DNA from: Maccoyibacter sp900556645
Lineage (GTDB): Bacteria; Bacillota; Clostridia; Lachnospirales; Lachnospiraceae
Length of the DNA: 64,000 nt
NCBI GenBank assembly: GCA_958349535.1
Contig: CATWDJ010000009.1
Span: forward strand, 1-64,000
Direction of reading: 5' to 3'
The notes below the pieces were generated by a model. That model saw only the letters and a program-made list of their open reading frames with translations. It ran no database searches and was not told the origin of the DNA. The position numbers were made by a program, and so were the translations under genes. Of this stretch, positions 1 through 7,956 are shown piece after piece. Each line of letters begins with the position of its first letter. The stretch's first letter is position 1.

Positions 1-118
1 AGTAATTTTATCTTACATCAGTTTGAAGGTTTACACAAACTTTGGGATACTCCCTAAAAATCCGTCTACAATTAACATATTCTTCCAGACGTTACAATCT
101 TAATAAATATTTTCTACA

Positions 119-358
119 TTAACTTTTTCTAAAAAATGCATTAAAATCACACTCTAATATATCTGTCAAAGCAATCAATAAATCCACACTGGGATTATTC
201 AATCCCATTTCCACCTTACTATATGTTCCAGTTGATATCTCCACACCTCTCAACTGCAACTGTGCCACAATATCCTTGTTGCGTAACTCTTTCTGAATTC
301 TTAGCTTTTTTATATTTGTTCCCAATAAATGATTTGTTCGCTGATTTACTCTTTCCAT
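119..358 (-). CDS. XRE-family helix-turn-helix transcriptional regulator
   Basis: A 79-residue protein made almost entirely of a Cro/C1-type HTH domain: residues about 13-70 carry the LGTNIKKLR start, the recognition helix region ending in STGTYSKVEMG, and the NPSVDLLIALTDIL scaffold helices. It should bind DNA as a dimer and repress. The start has GAGGTA ten or so bases upstream. It is divergent from a small frame-broken gene, and two tandem 23-bp repeats lie between the two start codons and are its likely operators. Target genes are unknown. There is no metallopeptidase or toxin motif in the same protein. Confidence 0.85.
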   Translation of the reverse strand: MERVNQRTNHLLGTNIKKLRIQKELRNKDIVAQLQLRGVEISTGTYSKVEMGLNNPSVDLLIALTDILECDFNAFFRKS

Positions 359-381
359 AACTGTACCTCATAGAAATTTTA

Positions 382-427
382 TCCAAAATGGAAGCAAATA
401 TGATTCCAAAATAGAAGTAAATATGAT
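382..427. repeat. Tandem 23-bp direct repeat, candidate operator
   Basis: Two abutting 23-bp copies (382-404 and 405-427) differ at only two positions (390/413 and 395/418). Each starts TCCAAAAT and ends AAATATGAT. They lie in the divergent spacer between the XRE regulator and the small gene at 459. A possible -10 (TATACT, 427-432) begins at the end of copy 2, so a protein bound there would cover the core promoter. Operator function is inferred from position. Confidence 0.6.
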
Positions 428-458
428 ATACTATAAAAAAATTAGGGAGCATAACGCT

Positions 459-775
459 ATGACAAACGAACATTTTAAAGATTTACTATTTCAACTATTC
501 AATGAAAATGATACTTTTATACAAGATATAGACTTAAACGATTCCGATAACTATTTCCTCATTACATGCATTGATGGAAGCCGCTTTATTCTTTCCATAC
601 AAGAACCGCTTACTTTCCTATTACAGAATTAACCCAAGACCATTTTGAATCCTATATCGCAACTCATACAAAATCAGACTCCCTTTCTGAATTAGAAAGA
701 TCTACCAAGAACAATCCTTATGCACAAAAATCAAAAAGAATGGAACAGCTTTCACGAAACCTAATTCCATTCTAA
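459..775 (+). pseudogene. Small protein gene of unknown function, broken by a frameshift
   Basis: Reading starts at ATG 459 (AGGGAG at 443-448) and gives an acidic product that stops at 632. From about position 600 the frame one base back stays open to a stop at 773-775. It reads on as a credible C-terminus (FPITELTQDHFESY ... MEQLSRNLIPF). Joined, the two halves give about 105 residues. The simplest reading is a single-base deletion near 599-601 (or a sequencing error). I see no X-XXY-YYZ slippery heptamer at the junction that would suggest programmed slippage. Family not recognised. It faces the XRE gene across the tandem repeats. Confidence 0.6.
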
Positions 776-794
776 TTCTATATATCTCTTTTTT

Positions 795-1052
795 CTACTT
801 TTCTCGTTTCTCTTTTTCTAATACTCCTCTAAAATACTTTTTAACTTGGTTTCTCAACAATAATACAGCATACGCTTCTGCTTGAAGTATTTCAATGTCT
901 GGAAACTGCTCTAGTTCTTCCATGAAATCTTTTAAGAGCATTTTTGCATTTTCTGTATCTTCCTCAAAAGCAATTATCTGCACCATATAGTTACCTTGAA
1001 GACAATACTCCTTTTTCAACTGTAACCATTTTCCACATATTTTTTCCTTCAT
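795..1052 (-). CDS. Hypothetical protein, 85 aa
   Basis: I do not recognise this family. The product is small and probably alpha-helical. It has a Cys/Lys-rich N-terminus (MKEKICGKWLQLKKEY), an acidic middle (EEDTENAKMLLKDFMEELEQ) and a basic C-terminal tail (KKYFRGVLEKEKREK). There is no signal peptide or membrane segment. No good ribosome binding site is obvious upstream, so either the start or the gene itself is uncertain. It lies on the opposite strand to the broken gene ending at 775 and belongs to the accessory-looking left edge. Confidence 0.45.
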   Translation of the reverse strand: MKEKICGKWLQLKKEYCLQGNYMVQIIAFEEDTENAKMLLKDFMEELEQFPDIEILQAEAYAVLLLRNQVKKYFRGVLEKEKREK

Positions 1053-1264
1053 GAATCATTATAATCCACCTGAGGAAATGATTGATATATCGATATATAA
1101 AAAGGATATAAAGGAAGAATCAAGAATGATTCCTAAACAGGAAAAACATTCCCTTGCTACTAACCAGATTATAGATGAGACCATCCCTAGCAAGATAGTA
1201 AGCAAAATCATGGAAACCTCTATAAAAACTCTGAAAGTTTTGATTTTCTTGAAAGCACTTTCTC

Positions 1265-1355
1265 CGCGAGACGGGAGGGTCTACCCCTTCGGGGCACGCG
1301 TGACCCGGGCTATGCCCAGGTCACTCGAATCTTCGAGTCCCGATTGGGCTCGAAG
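1265..1355. other. GC-rich structured non-coding element
   Basis: About 90 bp holding several nested inverted repeats: CCCC-TTC-GGGG (1284-1294), GTGACC...GGTCAC enclosing GGGC-TAT-GCCC (about 1299-1323), and CTTCGAG...CTCGAAG (about 1331-1355). It is much more GC-rich than its surroundings. Its first 12 bp (1265-1276) repeat exactly at 1406-1417 inside the 3' end of the neighbouring tRNA-Gly, and TTCGAGTCCCG matches that tRNA's T-arm. It could be a decayed tRNA or attachment-site relic, or a palindromic interspersed repeat. It does not fold into a cloverleaf that I can see. Confidence 0.5.
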
Positions 1356-1395
1356 AACACAAAAAAGGTATCCACATGGATACCTTTTTTGTGTT
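1356..1395 (-). terminator. Perfect 19-bp hairpin terminator after tRNA-Gly
   Basis: Two perfect 19-bp arms (AACACAAAAAAGGTATCCA and its complement) are separated by two bases. T-runs lie on both strands, so it can work in either direction. It sits 8 bp beyond the 3' end of tRNA-Gly(GCC) and should end the tRNA transcript. Confidence 0.85.
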
Positions 1396-1403
1396 TCTAT
1401 GAG

Positions 1404-1476
1404 AGCGCGAGACGGGACTCGAACCCGCGGCCCCGACCTTGGCAAGGTCGTGCTCCACCAACTGAGCCACTCGCGC
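1404..1476 (-). tRNA. tRNA-Gly (anticodon GCC)
   Basis: The minus strand forms a full cloverleaf: acceptor GCGCGAG/CTCGCGC, D-arm TGGCTCAGTTGGTGGA, anticodon loop CTTGCCAA, and T-arm GGTTCGAGTCC. CCA is not encoded. It is the last tRNA of the Phe-Gly-Gly minus-strand cluster and is followed by a strong terminator. Confidence 0.96.
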
Positions 1477-1505
1477 AAATACCATTTTGCTATCGCCTTT
1501 TCATA

Positions 1506-1628
1506 TGCTCTAGCAACACTTGACTACTAACCTCAAGCTTCACTTCGTTCGCTTTCGTTAAGGGTCAAGTATGCTTCGCACTAAATTCAAACTTCGCTAT
1601 CGCTCGTTTTCATTAAGTGCTCTAGCAA
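1506..1628. repeat. Imperfectly duplicated spacer between tRNA genes
   Basis: The space between the two tRNA-Gly genes has an exact 11-bp direct repeat TGCTCTAGCAA (1506-1516 and 1618-1628). It also holds two related blocks starting ACTTCG and ending TTAAG (1542-1562 and 1591-1617). ACTTGAC near 1517 and GTCAAGT near 1564 form an inverted pair. This looks like a duplicated spacer left by tRNA gene duplication. There is no coding potential. Confidence 0.5.
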
Positions 1629-1699
1629 AGCGGGTGATGGGAATCGAACCCACGTATCCAGCTTGGAAGGCTGGTGTTCTACCATTGAACTACACCCGC
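1629..1699 (-). tRNA. tRNA-Gly (anticodon TCC)
   Basis: Minus-strand cloverleaf: acceptor GCGGGTG/CACCCGC, D-arm TAGTTCAATGGTAGAAC, anticodon loop CTTCCAA, T-arm GGGTTCGATTCCC. CCA is not encoded. This is the second gene of the Phe-Gly-Gly cluster. Confidence 0.96.
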
Positions 1700-1703
1700 A
1701 GAA

Positions 1704-1776
<73 letters not shown>

Positions 1777-1855
1777 ATTTGCCTTTTATACGTCAGCAAA
1801 TGAAATTTTACCTTATATTTCATCTGTTGTCAAGATATAATTGGCAATTTTCTAT

Positions 1856-2935
1856 CTATTTTTTCTCTTCTTCCAATGCTTCTTGGATTCTCTGTAAATC
1901 TTCCACCGTTGTTACCTGACCCACAATCTGGATCAACGGTTCTTCTTTCAATGTATTTATCACATTAATATTTACCGGAATTGCACCGCTCATATCATAA
2001 TGCATCTGCTGTGCATCGGCACTTCCTAAATAGGTTGCCAGTGCAATAGACATTTCAAACTCTTCGCAATCTGGATTTACGCCTACAATCTGGATTTCTT
2101 TGATTCGGTTCATCTGTCTGGTTTCGCCGTTTATGGTAAAGGTCGGCAACGCCGCAACTCCCATACGCTCACCCAGAACTGCCTGTACCTGCTGATAAGA
2201 ATTGGAATCTCCCACTATGGCATTTACTTTTCCTTCCTGCAAATAAGTAATTCCCTGTGCCTCATCCTCTGTACTCAGCAAATTATCGTTTCGTTTCAAA
2301 GATTTCAAAAATACCTCGTCCACATCTCCAAATGCCGCTGTATACCGTTGGTCATCTAACGGGTACGCCAACCTACCCTTTTGCAGCAAGTTCTCCAGAT
2401 TCGCCACATCCTCCGGTGTATATACGGCATTGTCATAGTATAAGACATATGTTGTAGCAGAAACCGGAAGTCCATAGACTTTTTCCTGATAAGTGGCAAG
2501 ATTGGAAATTTCCTGTGCATTAGACTCTAGCACATATTCCTCCGTTTCTCCCCACAATCTGGTCAAAAGCCGGTCCTCCACCAATTCATCCACCTGAGAA
2601 CTGTTGAAAATATAAATATCCGGTGCCTCTTCCCGATTCTCTTCCATCGCCTTCATAGCTTCCTCAGGAGAATACTGGGCAAATTCAAAGGTAACTTCTG
2701 CATCCGGGTATTTTGCCGCAAACATATCACAACGGGTTTTCAGCCAGTTTCCGTTTTCTTCAGACAAATCCACTGCTCTTCCCCAGATAACAAAGTTATA
2801 TTTTTCTATCTCTTCCTCCTGCTCTTCTTCTCCATCCTTAGCATCCGATGCAGCTTTATCCTTCGACTTTCCGCAGGCAGTTATCATTACCGCTGCCATA
2901 ACCAAAATCAGCAGCGTCAAAAATTTCTTCTTCAT
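1856..2935 (-). CDS. Extracellular solute-binding lipoprotein (sugar ABC type)
   Basis: 359 residues. A lipoprotein signal (KKKFLTLLILVMAAVMITAC) puts the mature Cys at residue 21. An acidic linker follows, then a two-lobed type I solute-binding fold (YNFVIWGRAVDLSEENG..., PDIYIFNSSQVDELV, VYGLPVSATTYVLYYDNAVY, and a late MSIALATYLGSADAQQ helix). It would capture a carbohydrate at the outer membrane face for an ABC importer. No permease or ATPase gene lies nearby, so it either works with a system encoded elsewhere or acts as a sensor. It diverges from a LacI regulator, which may control it and the nearby GH13 gene. The substrate cannot be told from sequence alone. Confidence 0.85.
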   Translation of the reverse strand: MKKKFLTLLILVMAAVMITACGKSKDKAASDAKDGEEEQEEEIEKYNFVIWGRAVDLSEENGNWLKTRCDMFAAKYPDAEVTFEFAQYSPEEAMKAMEENREEAPDIYIFNSSQVDELVEDRLLTRLWGETEEYVLESNAQEISNLATYQEKVYGLPVSATTYVLYYDNAVYTPEDVANLENLLQKGRLAYPLDDQRYTAAFGDVDEVFLKSLKRNDNLLSTEDEAQGITYLQEGKVNAIVGDSNSYQQVQAVLGERMGVAALPTFTINGETRQMNRIKEIQIVGVNPDCEEFEMSIALATYLGSADAQQMHYDMSGAIPVNINVINTLKEEPLIQIVGQVTTVEDLQRIQEALEEEKK

Positions 2936-3044
2936 AAAATACCTCGCTTTATCATCTATCTAAATTGTACTCTCCTATCATACTACTTTTTCTCCTATTT
3001 TGCTATTTTATTTTTTACAGTTTCCAAAACTTTCACAATCTGGC

Positions 3045-3072
3045 TTGAATTTTTTCACTTCAATGCTATAAT
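3045..3072 (+). promoter_or_regulatory. Promoter of the LacI-family gene
   Basis: TTGAAT (3045-3050), 16 bp spacing, then TATAAT (3067-3072) with an upstream TG, giving an extended -10. A strong AGGAGG ribosome binding site follows, 7 bp before ATG 3096. Confidence 0.75.
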
Positions 3073-3095
3073 GAGGTAAAGTTAGGAGGATACAT

Positions 3096-4091
3096 ATGAC
3101 AACGATTAAAGATATTGCAGAGCGTTTGGGAATCTCCATCAGCACTGTCTCCAAAGGTCTGAACGGTGCCAGTGATATCAGCGAAGATTTGCGACAGTTG
3201 GTTCTAGACACCGCAGTAGAAATGGGATATCAAACCAAAAAAATGAAAAAAGACAAATACCGTAAGCTTTGTCTCTTTATCAAAAATATGGAATATGATA
3301 CTCCCAAAGATTTCGGTTACGATATTATTCTGGGATTCCGCCAAGCCGCTTTCCGAAATAATTGGAATGTAGATGTGGTTCCTGTTACACCTACCTTTCA
3401 GCTTTCAGAAAAATACGATACCTATATGTTGAAAAACGGTTACAGTGGTGCTTTTTTTGTGGGATTTTCTCTTCACGATTCCTGGTTAAAGCAATTACAG
3501 GAAACCACTATACCAACCGTCCTTTTTGACAACTATATCGAAAAAAATCCACATGTATCTTACATCGGCACAGACAATTACGAAGGCATTGATGCCGCTA
3601 TTGAGCATCTATATCAGCTAGGACACCGAAAAATTGCATTTTTAAACGGAGTTTCCTATTCTATGATTTCCAAAAGCCGCCGTCAGGCTTTTTTAGACAG
3701 TATGGACCAGCATGATTTACCTGTTTACCCGGAATTGATTGTCTACGGTGATTTCTCTGCGGAAACAGCCGGAGATCATGTTCCTAATTTTCTGGCAAAC
3801 GGTGCAACTGCCATCCTTTGCAGCAGCGATGTCATTGCCAGCGGTGTTATCTCCCAATGCCAACGCAGCGGCTATCGGGTACCAAACGATATCAGCGTCA
3901 TCGGCTTTGATGATCTTCCAATTTCTTCTACTTTGCATCCTCTGCTGACCACCATCCGTCAGGATAGGCTGGAGTTAGGAGGCATGGGCTTTTTTGCTTT
4001 AAACTCCATGTTGAACGGAGTTGCCATCAGCCGGACACTTCTGCACCCAGAGCTGGTTGTGCGGGCATCCACCACCAAGTGTTCCAAATAA
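3096..4091 (+). CDS. LacI-family transcriptional regulator
   Basis: 331 residues. The N-terminal LacI headpiece covers residues 1-50 (TIKDIAERLGISISTVSKGLNG, with hinge DLRQLVLDTAVEMGYQ). The periplasmic-binding-like effector domain covers about 60-330 and includes SYIGTDNYEGIDAAIEHLYQLGHRKIAFLNG and the C-terminal DISVIGFDDLPISSTLHPLLTTIRQD block. It should repress carbohydrate genes until a sugar or sugar phosphate binds. The most likely targets are the divergent binding lipoprotein and the GH13 gene at 5.5-7.6 kb. The effector is unknown. Confidence 0.93.
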   Translation: MTTIKDIAERLGISISTVSKGLNGASDISEDLRQLVLDTAVEMGYQTKKMKKDKYRKLCLFIKNMEYDTPKDFGYDIILGFRQAAFRNNWNVDVVPVTPTFQLSEKYDTYMLKNGYSGAFFVGFSLHDSWLKQLQETTIPTVLFDNYIEKNPHVSYIGTDNYEGIDAAIEHLYQLGHRKIAFLNGVSYSMISKSRRQAFLDSMDQHDLPVYPELIVYGDFSAETAGDHVPNFLANGATAILCSSDVIASGVISQCQRSGYRVPNDISVIGFDDLPISSTLHPLLTTIRQDRLELGGMGFFALNSMLNGVAISRTLLHPELVVRASTTKCSK

Positions 4092-4140
4092 ATTCTATGA
4101 TTGCAAGTTTTTAGAGCTTTTTTACATATTGTATTTCTAT

Positions 4141-4173
4141 AACAGGGGTTCCTTCTACGAACCGCTGTTTTTT
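4141..4173 (+). terminator. Terminator after the LacI-family gene
   Basis: A stem AACAGGGGTTC/GAACCGCTGTT (one mismatch, 6-nt loop) is followed by TTTTTTA, 50 bp past the stop. Confidence 0.75.
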
Positions 4174-4223
4174 ATTTTCTATAAAGTCATTACTCTCATA
4201 AACTTTTACCTTTCTATATTACA

Positions 4224-4259
4224 AAAAGAGAAATGCTGATTATTCAACATTTCTCTTTT
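4224..4259 (-). terminator. Terminator of the Tyr-Leu tRNA cluster
   Basis: A 12-bp stem AAAAGAGAAATG/CATTTCTCTTTT with a 12-nt loop and a minus-strand T-run lies just beyond tRNA-Leu. Confidence 0.8.
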
Positions 4260-4268
4260 CTCATGTAC

Positions 4269-4352
4269 TGCCGGCGACCGGAATCGAACCGGTACTGTGT
4301 TTCCACAACAGGATTTTAAGTCCTGCGCGTCTGCCAGTTCCGCCACGCCGGC
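4269..4352 (-). tRNA. tRNA-Leu (anticodon TAA)
   Basis: A class II tRNA with a long variable arm (TGTTGTGGAAACACAGTA). Acceptor GCCGGCG/CGCCGGC, anticodon loop CTTAAAA, T-arm CCGGTTCGATTCCGG, discriminator A. It follows tRNA-Tyr by 3 bp. Confidence 0.96.
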
Positions 4353-4355
4353 GGA

Positions 4356-4437
4356 TGGATGGAGGTGGATTCGAACCACCGAAGCAATATGCAGCAGATT
4401 TACAGTCTGTCCCCTTTGGCCACTCGGGAATCCATCC
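4356..4437 (-). tRNA. tRNA-Tyr (anticodon GTA)
   Basis: A class II tRNA with a variable arm. Acceptor GGATGGA/TCCATCC, D-arm TTCCCGAGTGGCCAAAGGGG, anticodon loop CTGTAAA, T-arm GGTGGTTCGAATCCACC, discriminator A. Upstream member of the Tyr-Leu pair. Confidence 0.96.
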
Positions 4438-4533
4438 ATATCATGTCAGGATTGTTTTACCCTGACAATAAGTTATTATAACATAAGCATCTTCTCTATG
4501 CAAGAAGTAATCTGTATTTTTTCACAGAATTGC

Positions 4534-5412
4534 CTATATATCCGTATCCACAACAGCACCTTTTACATCCTCCATCGTGAGCATTAGTTCTCCCACAATC
4601 TGCTCTACGGATTTCTGTATATCCGATGTGTTTTCCTGTTCCGCAGATTTCTTAATCTTATTCATTTCCTTGCTAAGATTGTACATCTCGTCCTGATTCT
4701 CTTCTTCCTTTTTCGCCTCTTCCAGTTTTTCTTCCTGCTCTTCTTTCTTTTCTTTTGCTTCCTCTGCCTTTTCTGTGGTTTCTTCCATCTTTTCGTCCAC
4801 GTTCTCTTTGGCTTCATCCATCAACATTCCGATAATCTCTTTGCCTGCAGCCTCCCTAATATCCTCTGCCTGGTTTTGGGCATCCACCATCTCGTGATGC
4901 TTCAACTGCTCTATCTTTATCTCCCGGACAGCAGCATTTTCCCCTATAATTTCCTTGGTATTGTCTGAAATCTGCTTCTTGAATTCCTTTTCATTTCTCT
5001 CTAACTCCATAAGCCTTTGCTGATACTCTTTTTTTGTCTCAGGTGCCATATTCCCAATGCCGTCTTCCACACCGTATTCCGCCGCAAGATTCTCTTTTTG
5101 CTTCGCTATATCCTCTAACATCTCCTGATGTTCGGCATTCTCCTTCTGTAAGTCCTTTACTCGGTTTCTCCTGCTTTCAAGATCCTCATCCACGGACCTG
5201 TCATTGGAAAAAGTTTCCGATACCAGCTTCATCGCCATGGACTGTGCCTGTTTTTTCTTCTGCTGGATTTTATCGTCACAAAGGTTTAACCCTCCGATGT
5301 ACAAAGAACCTTTTCCCAAAGATTTTTCCGGCTGCCGTTGCTTTTTTGTATCACTCTTTACCGCATTAGAAAAAAGCATCTCTTCTCTGGATTTGTTTTG
5401 CTCTATCCTCAT
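4534..5412 (-). CDS. Coiled-coil hypothetical protein, 292 aa
   Basis: I do not recognise a named family. The N-terminal 55 residues are basic and low in helix signal. Residues about 70-260 are rich in Glu, Lys, Gln and Met with heptad spacing, so a long coiled coil is expected (KDLQKENAEHQEMLEDIAKQ; EKAEEAKEKKEEQEEKLEEA). There are no membrane segments, signal peptide or enzymatic motifs. A clear GGAGG lies before ATG 5412. It is a single gene between the tRNA pair and the GH13 gene. A structural or scaffold role is plausible but not shown. Confidence 0.7.
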   Translation of the reverse strand: MRIEQNKSREEMLFSNAVKSDTKKQRQPEKSLGKGSLYIGGLNLCDDKIQQKKKQAQSMAMKLVSETFSNDRSVDEDLESRRNRVKDLQKENAEHQEMLEDIAKQKENLAAEYGVEDGIGNMAPETKKEYQQRLMELERNEKEFKKQISDNTKEIIGENAAVREIKIEQLKHHEMVDAQNQAEDIREAAGKEIIGMLMDEAKENVDEKMEETTEKAEEAKEKKEEQEEKLEEAKKEEENQDEMYNLSKEMNKIKKSAEQENTSDIQKSVEQIVGELMLTMEDVKGAVVDTDI

Positions 5413-5513
5413 GTTATCTCCTCCTTAGAAATCTTCGAAAATCCTTTTTCTACTTCTGCCTATCTCTTGTATCGACAGATAGCCCCTCTTTGATAACACA
5501 CGTAATCTATTTT

Positions 5514-7607
5514 TTAAACTTTCCGTAATACCAAAGCTGAATATTTCGGCATGGTAATGACAAGTTTTCCTTTTTCTACATTGTAAATAACCGGATTCAC
5601 GGAATAGCCGCTCTCGTAAGAAAACATTTCCTGCTTTAATTCACATTCTTTTGGAAGATTCGCAGACCACACTTCAATCTCCGCGGTTCTTCTCACGCTG
5701 TCATTATTTAGAATCACCACATATTGGTCTTCTCTGTTGAAGCGGGCATAGCACAGAAAATTGTACTCTCCCTCCAACAGTTTCACGGAACCGGTACGAA
5801 GTGCCTCACTCGCTCGGTGAATCCTAATGATTTCACGGTGAAATTCCAGCAAATCCATATCTTCTTCGCCCCATGGATAGGTTCTGCGGTTATCCGGGTC
5901 GGTAAATCCCACCTGTCCTGCCTCGTCACCATAGTAAAGAGTCGGTGCTCCCGGCCATGTCATCTGAAAGACCACCGCTTCCTTCATAATTCCTTTATTG
6001 ATATCCTCTCCTGCCGCATCCGGACCAAACTCTTCTGCCCGTCCCGCCTTATGATTGGTTCTTGTAAGAAATCTGGAGTGATCGTGATTGGAAAGCTCAT
6101 TCATAGCACACAACAGTGACGGGGTCATTAGCCGTGTCATGTGATGACGCATCGTACCCTCAAAATTTCCGATATTTCCGATATTTTCTCCCTTATAGTC
6201 ATCGCTGTGTTTTTCCATTCCTGTTAAAAACCACGTAATAGGCTCCATAAAGGCATCATAATTCATAATAGTATCCCACTGGGTGCCGTCCAGCCATGAT
6301 TTCGGGTCTCCATAATGCTCCGCCAAAATCACCGCATTGGGATTTGCCTCTTTTACCGCTTTTCGGAAATCTCTCCAGAACTGATGATTTTCCTCCGGGC
6401 TGTGTCCCAAATCCGCTGCCACATCCAGACGCCATCCATCTGCACAATAAGGCTCTGAAACCCACTTTTGACCTATTTTCAAAATATATTCTTTCAGTTT
6501 CTCTGAATCAGTATAATTCAGCTTTGGAAGGGTCTCAAAATCCCACCAGCCCTCATATTTTCCATTGTCCGGCCATGCATTCTCATAAAAGCGGAAATAA
6601 TCCACGTAAGGACTTTCCCCAGTGAGATAGGCTCCCGGTTCATAGCCCTCCTGCCCCTGATATATCTTCTCTCTGTCCATCCATTTGTGGAAAGAACCAC
6701 AGTGATTGAATACCCCGTCCAGAATAATCTTCATGCCTCTGGCGTGAACCTCTCGGACAAATTCTGCAAAAAAACGATTGGTTGCTTCCAGATTTTCTCT
6801 TCTGGTAACCCTTGCAATATAACGTTCTGCCTCGCTGTTATTCTTGCTTCCTTCCGGCAACAGATTTCCCTCATCCAACACGATTTTTCCCACATGGGGG
6901 TCAATATAGTCATAATCCTGACAATCATATTTATGGTTAGACGGAGATACAAACAGAGGATTAAAGTAAAGCACCTCTATTCCCAACTCCTGTAAATAAT
7001 CCAACTTCTGACGAACGCCCTCCAAGTCACCGCCATAGAAATCATTTACACTAATTCCTCTCGGCTGTCGTTTCCAATTCTCAATCTTCCTTGTGGGACC
7101 GCTGACATAATAATACTCGCCCTCTAAAACATCATTGCTGCTATCACCATTATAGAATCGGTCCACTAGAATTTGATACATTACAGCTCCCTTACACCAA
7201 TCTGGTGTAGAAAATCCCGGAACAATACAGAAGTAATATTCTTCTCTTGGTGTATCGTTGACACCGTAACGGTCATAATAGCACTCCAATACTCCGGTTA
7301 CCACTTTAAAATAATAGAAAAAGCTTTCTCTTCCCAACTGTATCTCCACGGCGTAATAATCAAAACCGTTTTCTGACTCCGTTTTTTCCATGCGATACTT
7401 ATGCTCTTTTGTACAAAGCCAAACCATATCCACATTATCCCGTTTTGTCCGAAAACGAATAGTTACCTTTTCATTTTCCTTCGGTTCCGGCGGTATCCGG
7501 TAATCCTTTGTGCCATCGGAAAACAGTGCTCCTTTGCTCAAAACGGGACGCATCTGCATCATATATCTTTGAATTTGATTTAAATCATATATAGATTTCT
7601 GATTCAT
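5514..7607 (-). CDS. GH13 alpha-amylase family enzyme (neopullulanase/cyclomaltodextrinase-like)
   Basis: 697 residues. An N-terminal beta-rich region (about 25-125) resembles the CBM34 type of maltogenic enzymes. The TIM barrel then carries all the GH13 signatures: DGVFNH (297-302), GWRLDVA with nucleophile Asp395, ILAEHYG with acid/base Glu430, and NHD (507-509). A C-terminal beta domain ends the protein. There is no signal peptide, so it should act on imported maltodextrins, alpha-glucans or cyclodextrins in the cytoplasm. The gene stands alone with GAGGAAA before the ATG. The LacI gene and sugar-binding lipoprotein 2-5 kb away fit a maltodextrin-use role. Exact specificity cannot be set from sequence. 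Confidence 0.9.
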   Translation of the reverse strand: MNQKSIYDLNQIQRYMMQMRPVLSKGALFSDGTKDYRIPPEPKENEKVTIRFRTKRDNVDMVWLCTKEHKYRMEKTESENGFDYYAVEIQLGRESFFYYFKVVTGVLECYYDRYGVNDTPREEYYFCIVPGFSTPDWCKGAVMYQILVDRFYNGDSSNDVLEGEYYYVSGPTRKIENWKRQPRGISVNDFYGGDLEGVRQKLDYLQELGIEVLYFNPLFVSPSNHKYDCQDYDYIDPHVGKIVLDEGNLLPEGSKNNSEAERYIARVTRRENLEATNRFFAEFVREVHARGMKIILDGVFNHCGSFHKWMDREKIYQGQEGYEPGAYLTGESPYVDYFRFYENAWPDNGKYEGWWDFETLPKLNYTDSEKLKEYILKIGQKWVSEPYCADGWRLDVAADLGHSPEENHQFWRDFRKAVKEANPNAVILAEHYGDPKSWLDGTQWDTIMNYDAFMEPITWFLTGMEKHSDDYKGENIGNIGNFEGTMRHHMTRLMTPSLLCAMNELSNHDHSRFLTRTNHKAGRAEEFGPDAAGEDINKGIMKEAVVFQMTWPGAPTLYYGDEAGQVGFTDPDNRRTYPWGEEDMDLLEFHREIIRIHRASEALRTGSVKLLEGEYNFLCYARFNREDQYVVILNNDSVRRTAEIEVWSANLPKECELKQEMFSYESGYSVNPVIYNVEKGKLVITMPKYSALVLRKV

Positions 7608-7678
7608 AGGCGTTTCCTCACTCCGTCTCTCTTCGTTTGCTATATTATATTATGTATTTTAGCATATCTTTACAAAGT

Positions 7679-7712
7679 AAAAAAGACAGCTTTTCAATCT
7701 GCTGTCTTTTTT
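7679..7712 (-). terminator. Terminator between ftsH and the GH13 gene
   Basis: A 12-bp perfect stem AAAAAAGACAGC/GCTGTCTTTTTT with a 10-nt loop and T-runs on both strands. It separates the tilS-hpt-ftsH transcript from the GH13 gene. Confidence 0.85.
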
Positions 7713-7956
7713 GGAGAAGGTATTTTTACTATGGGGTGTAGCAAAAACTATATAATGTATTGGGGGGTTTTTACGATATTTATTGTATCATCTGTCTATA
7801 AATAAGTGTGCACAAACTTGCCAAAAATCAAATTTTATTTTTGTGCATTTTGTATATCGCTCTGGTATGCTCTTTAGGGACCAGCCTTGTATTTTCTACA
7901 ATCAGACGAATTTTTCGCTTTTTTTCTTTGGAAACCCCTGTTTTTATTGTTAAATC
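7713..7956. other. Intergenic stretch after ftsH with no firm gene
   Basis: About 245 bp between the ftsH stop and the terminator. One minus-strand frame stays open for about 43 codons with protein-like composition (KKRKIRLIVENTRLVPKEH) but has no ATG, GTG or TTG start at its head. A near-palindrome around GTGCAC lies at about 7807-7822. I cannot assign a function. It may be a decayed gene or a long 3' untranslated region. Confidence 0.35.

Noticed and set aside
599..632. Programmed -1 frameshifting in the small gene
   Set aside because: No slippery heptamer or following stem was found at the junction; a simple deletion or sequencing error explains it better.
1265..1406. A second tRNA gene beside tRNA-Gly
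   Set aside because: Only T-arm-like and acceptor-like fragments are present; no cloverleaf or anticodon arm can be drawn.
1051..1530. A 159-codon plus-strand frame starting MNHYNPPEEM
   Set aside because: It runs through the structured patch, the terminator and the tRNA-Gly gene, so most of it cannot be coding. The first 60 codons alone have no ribosome binding site or known family.
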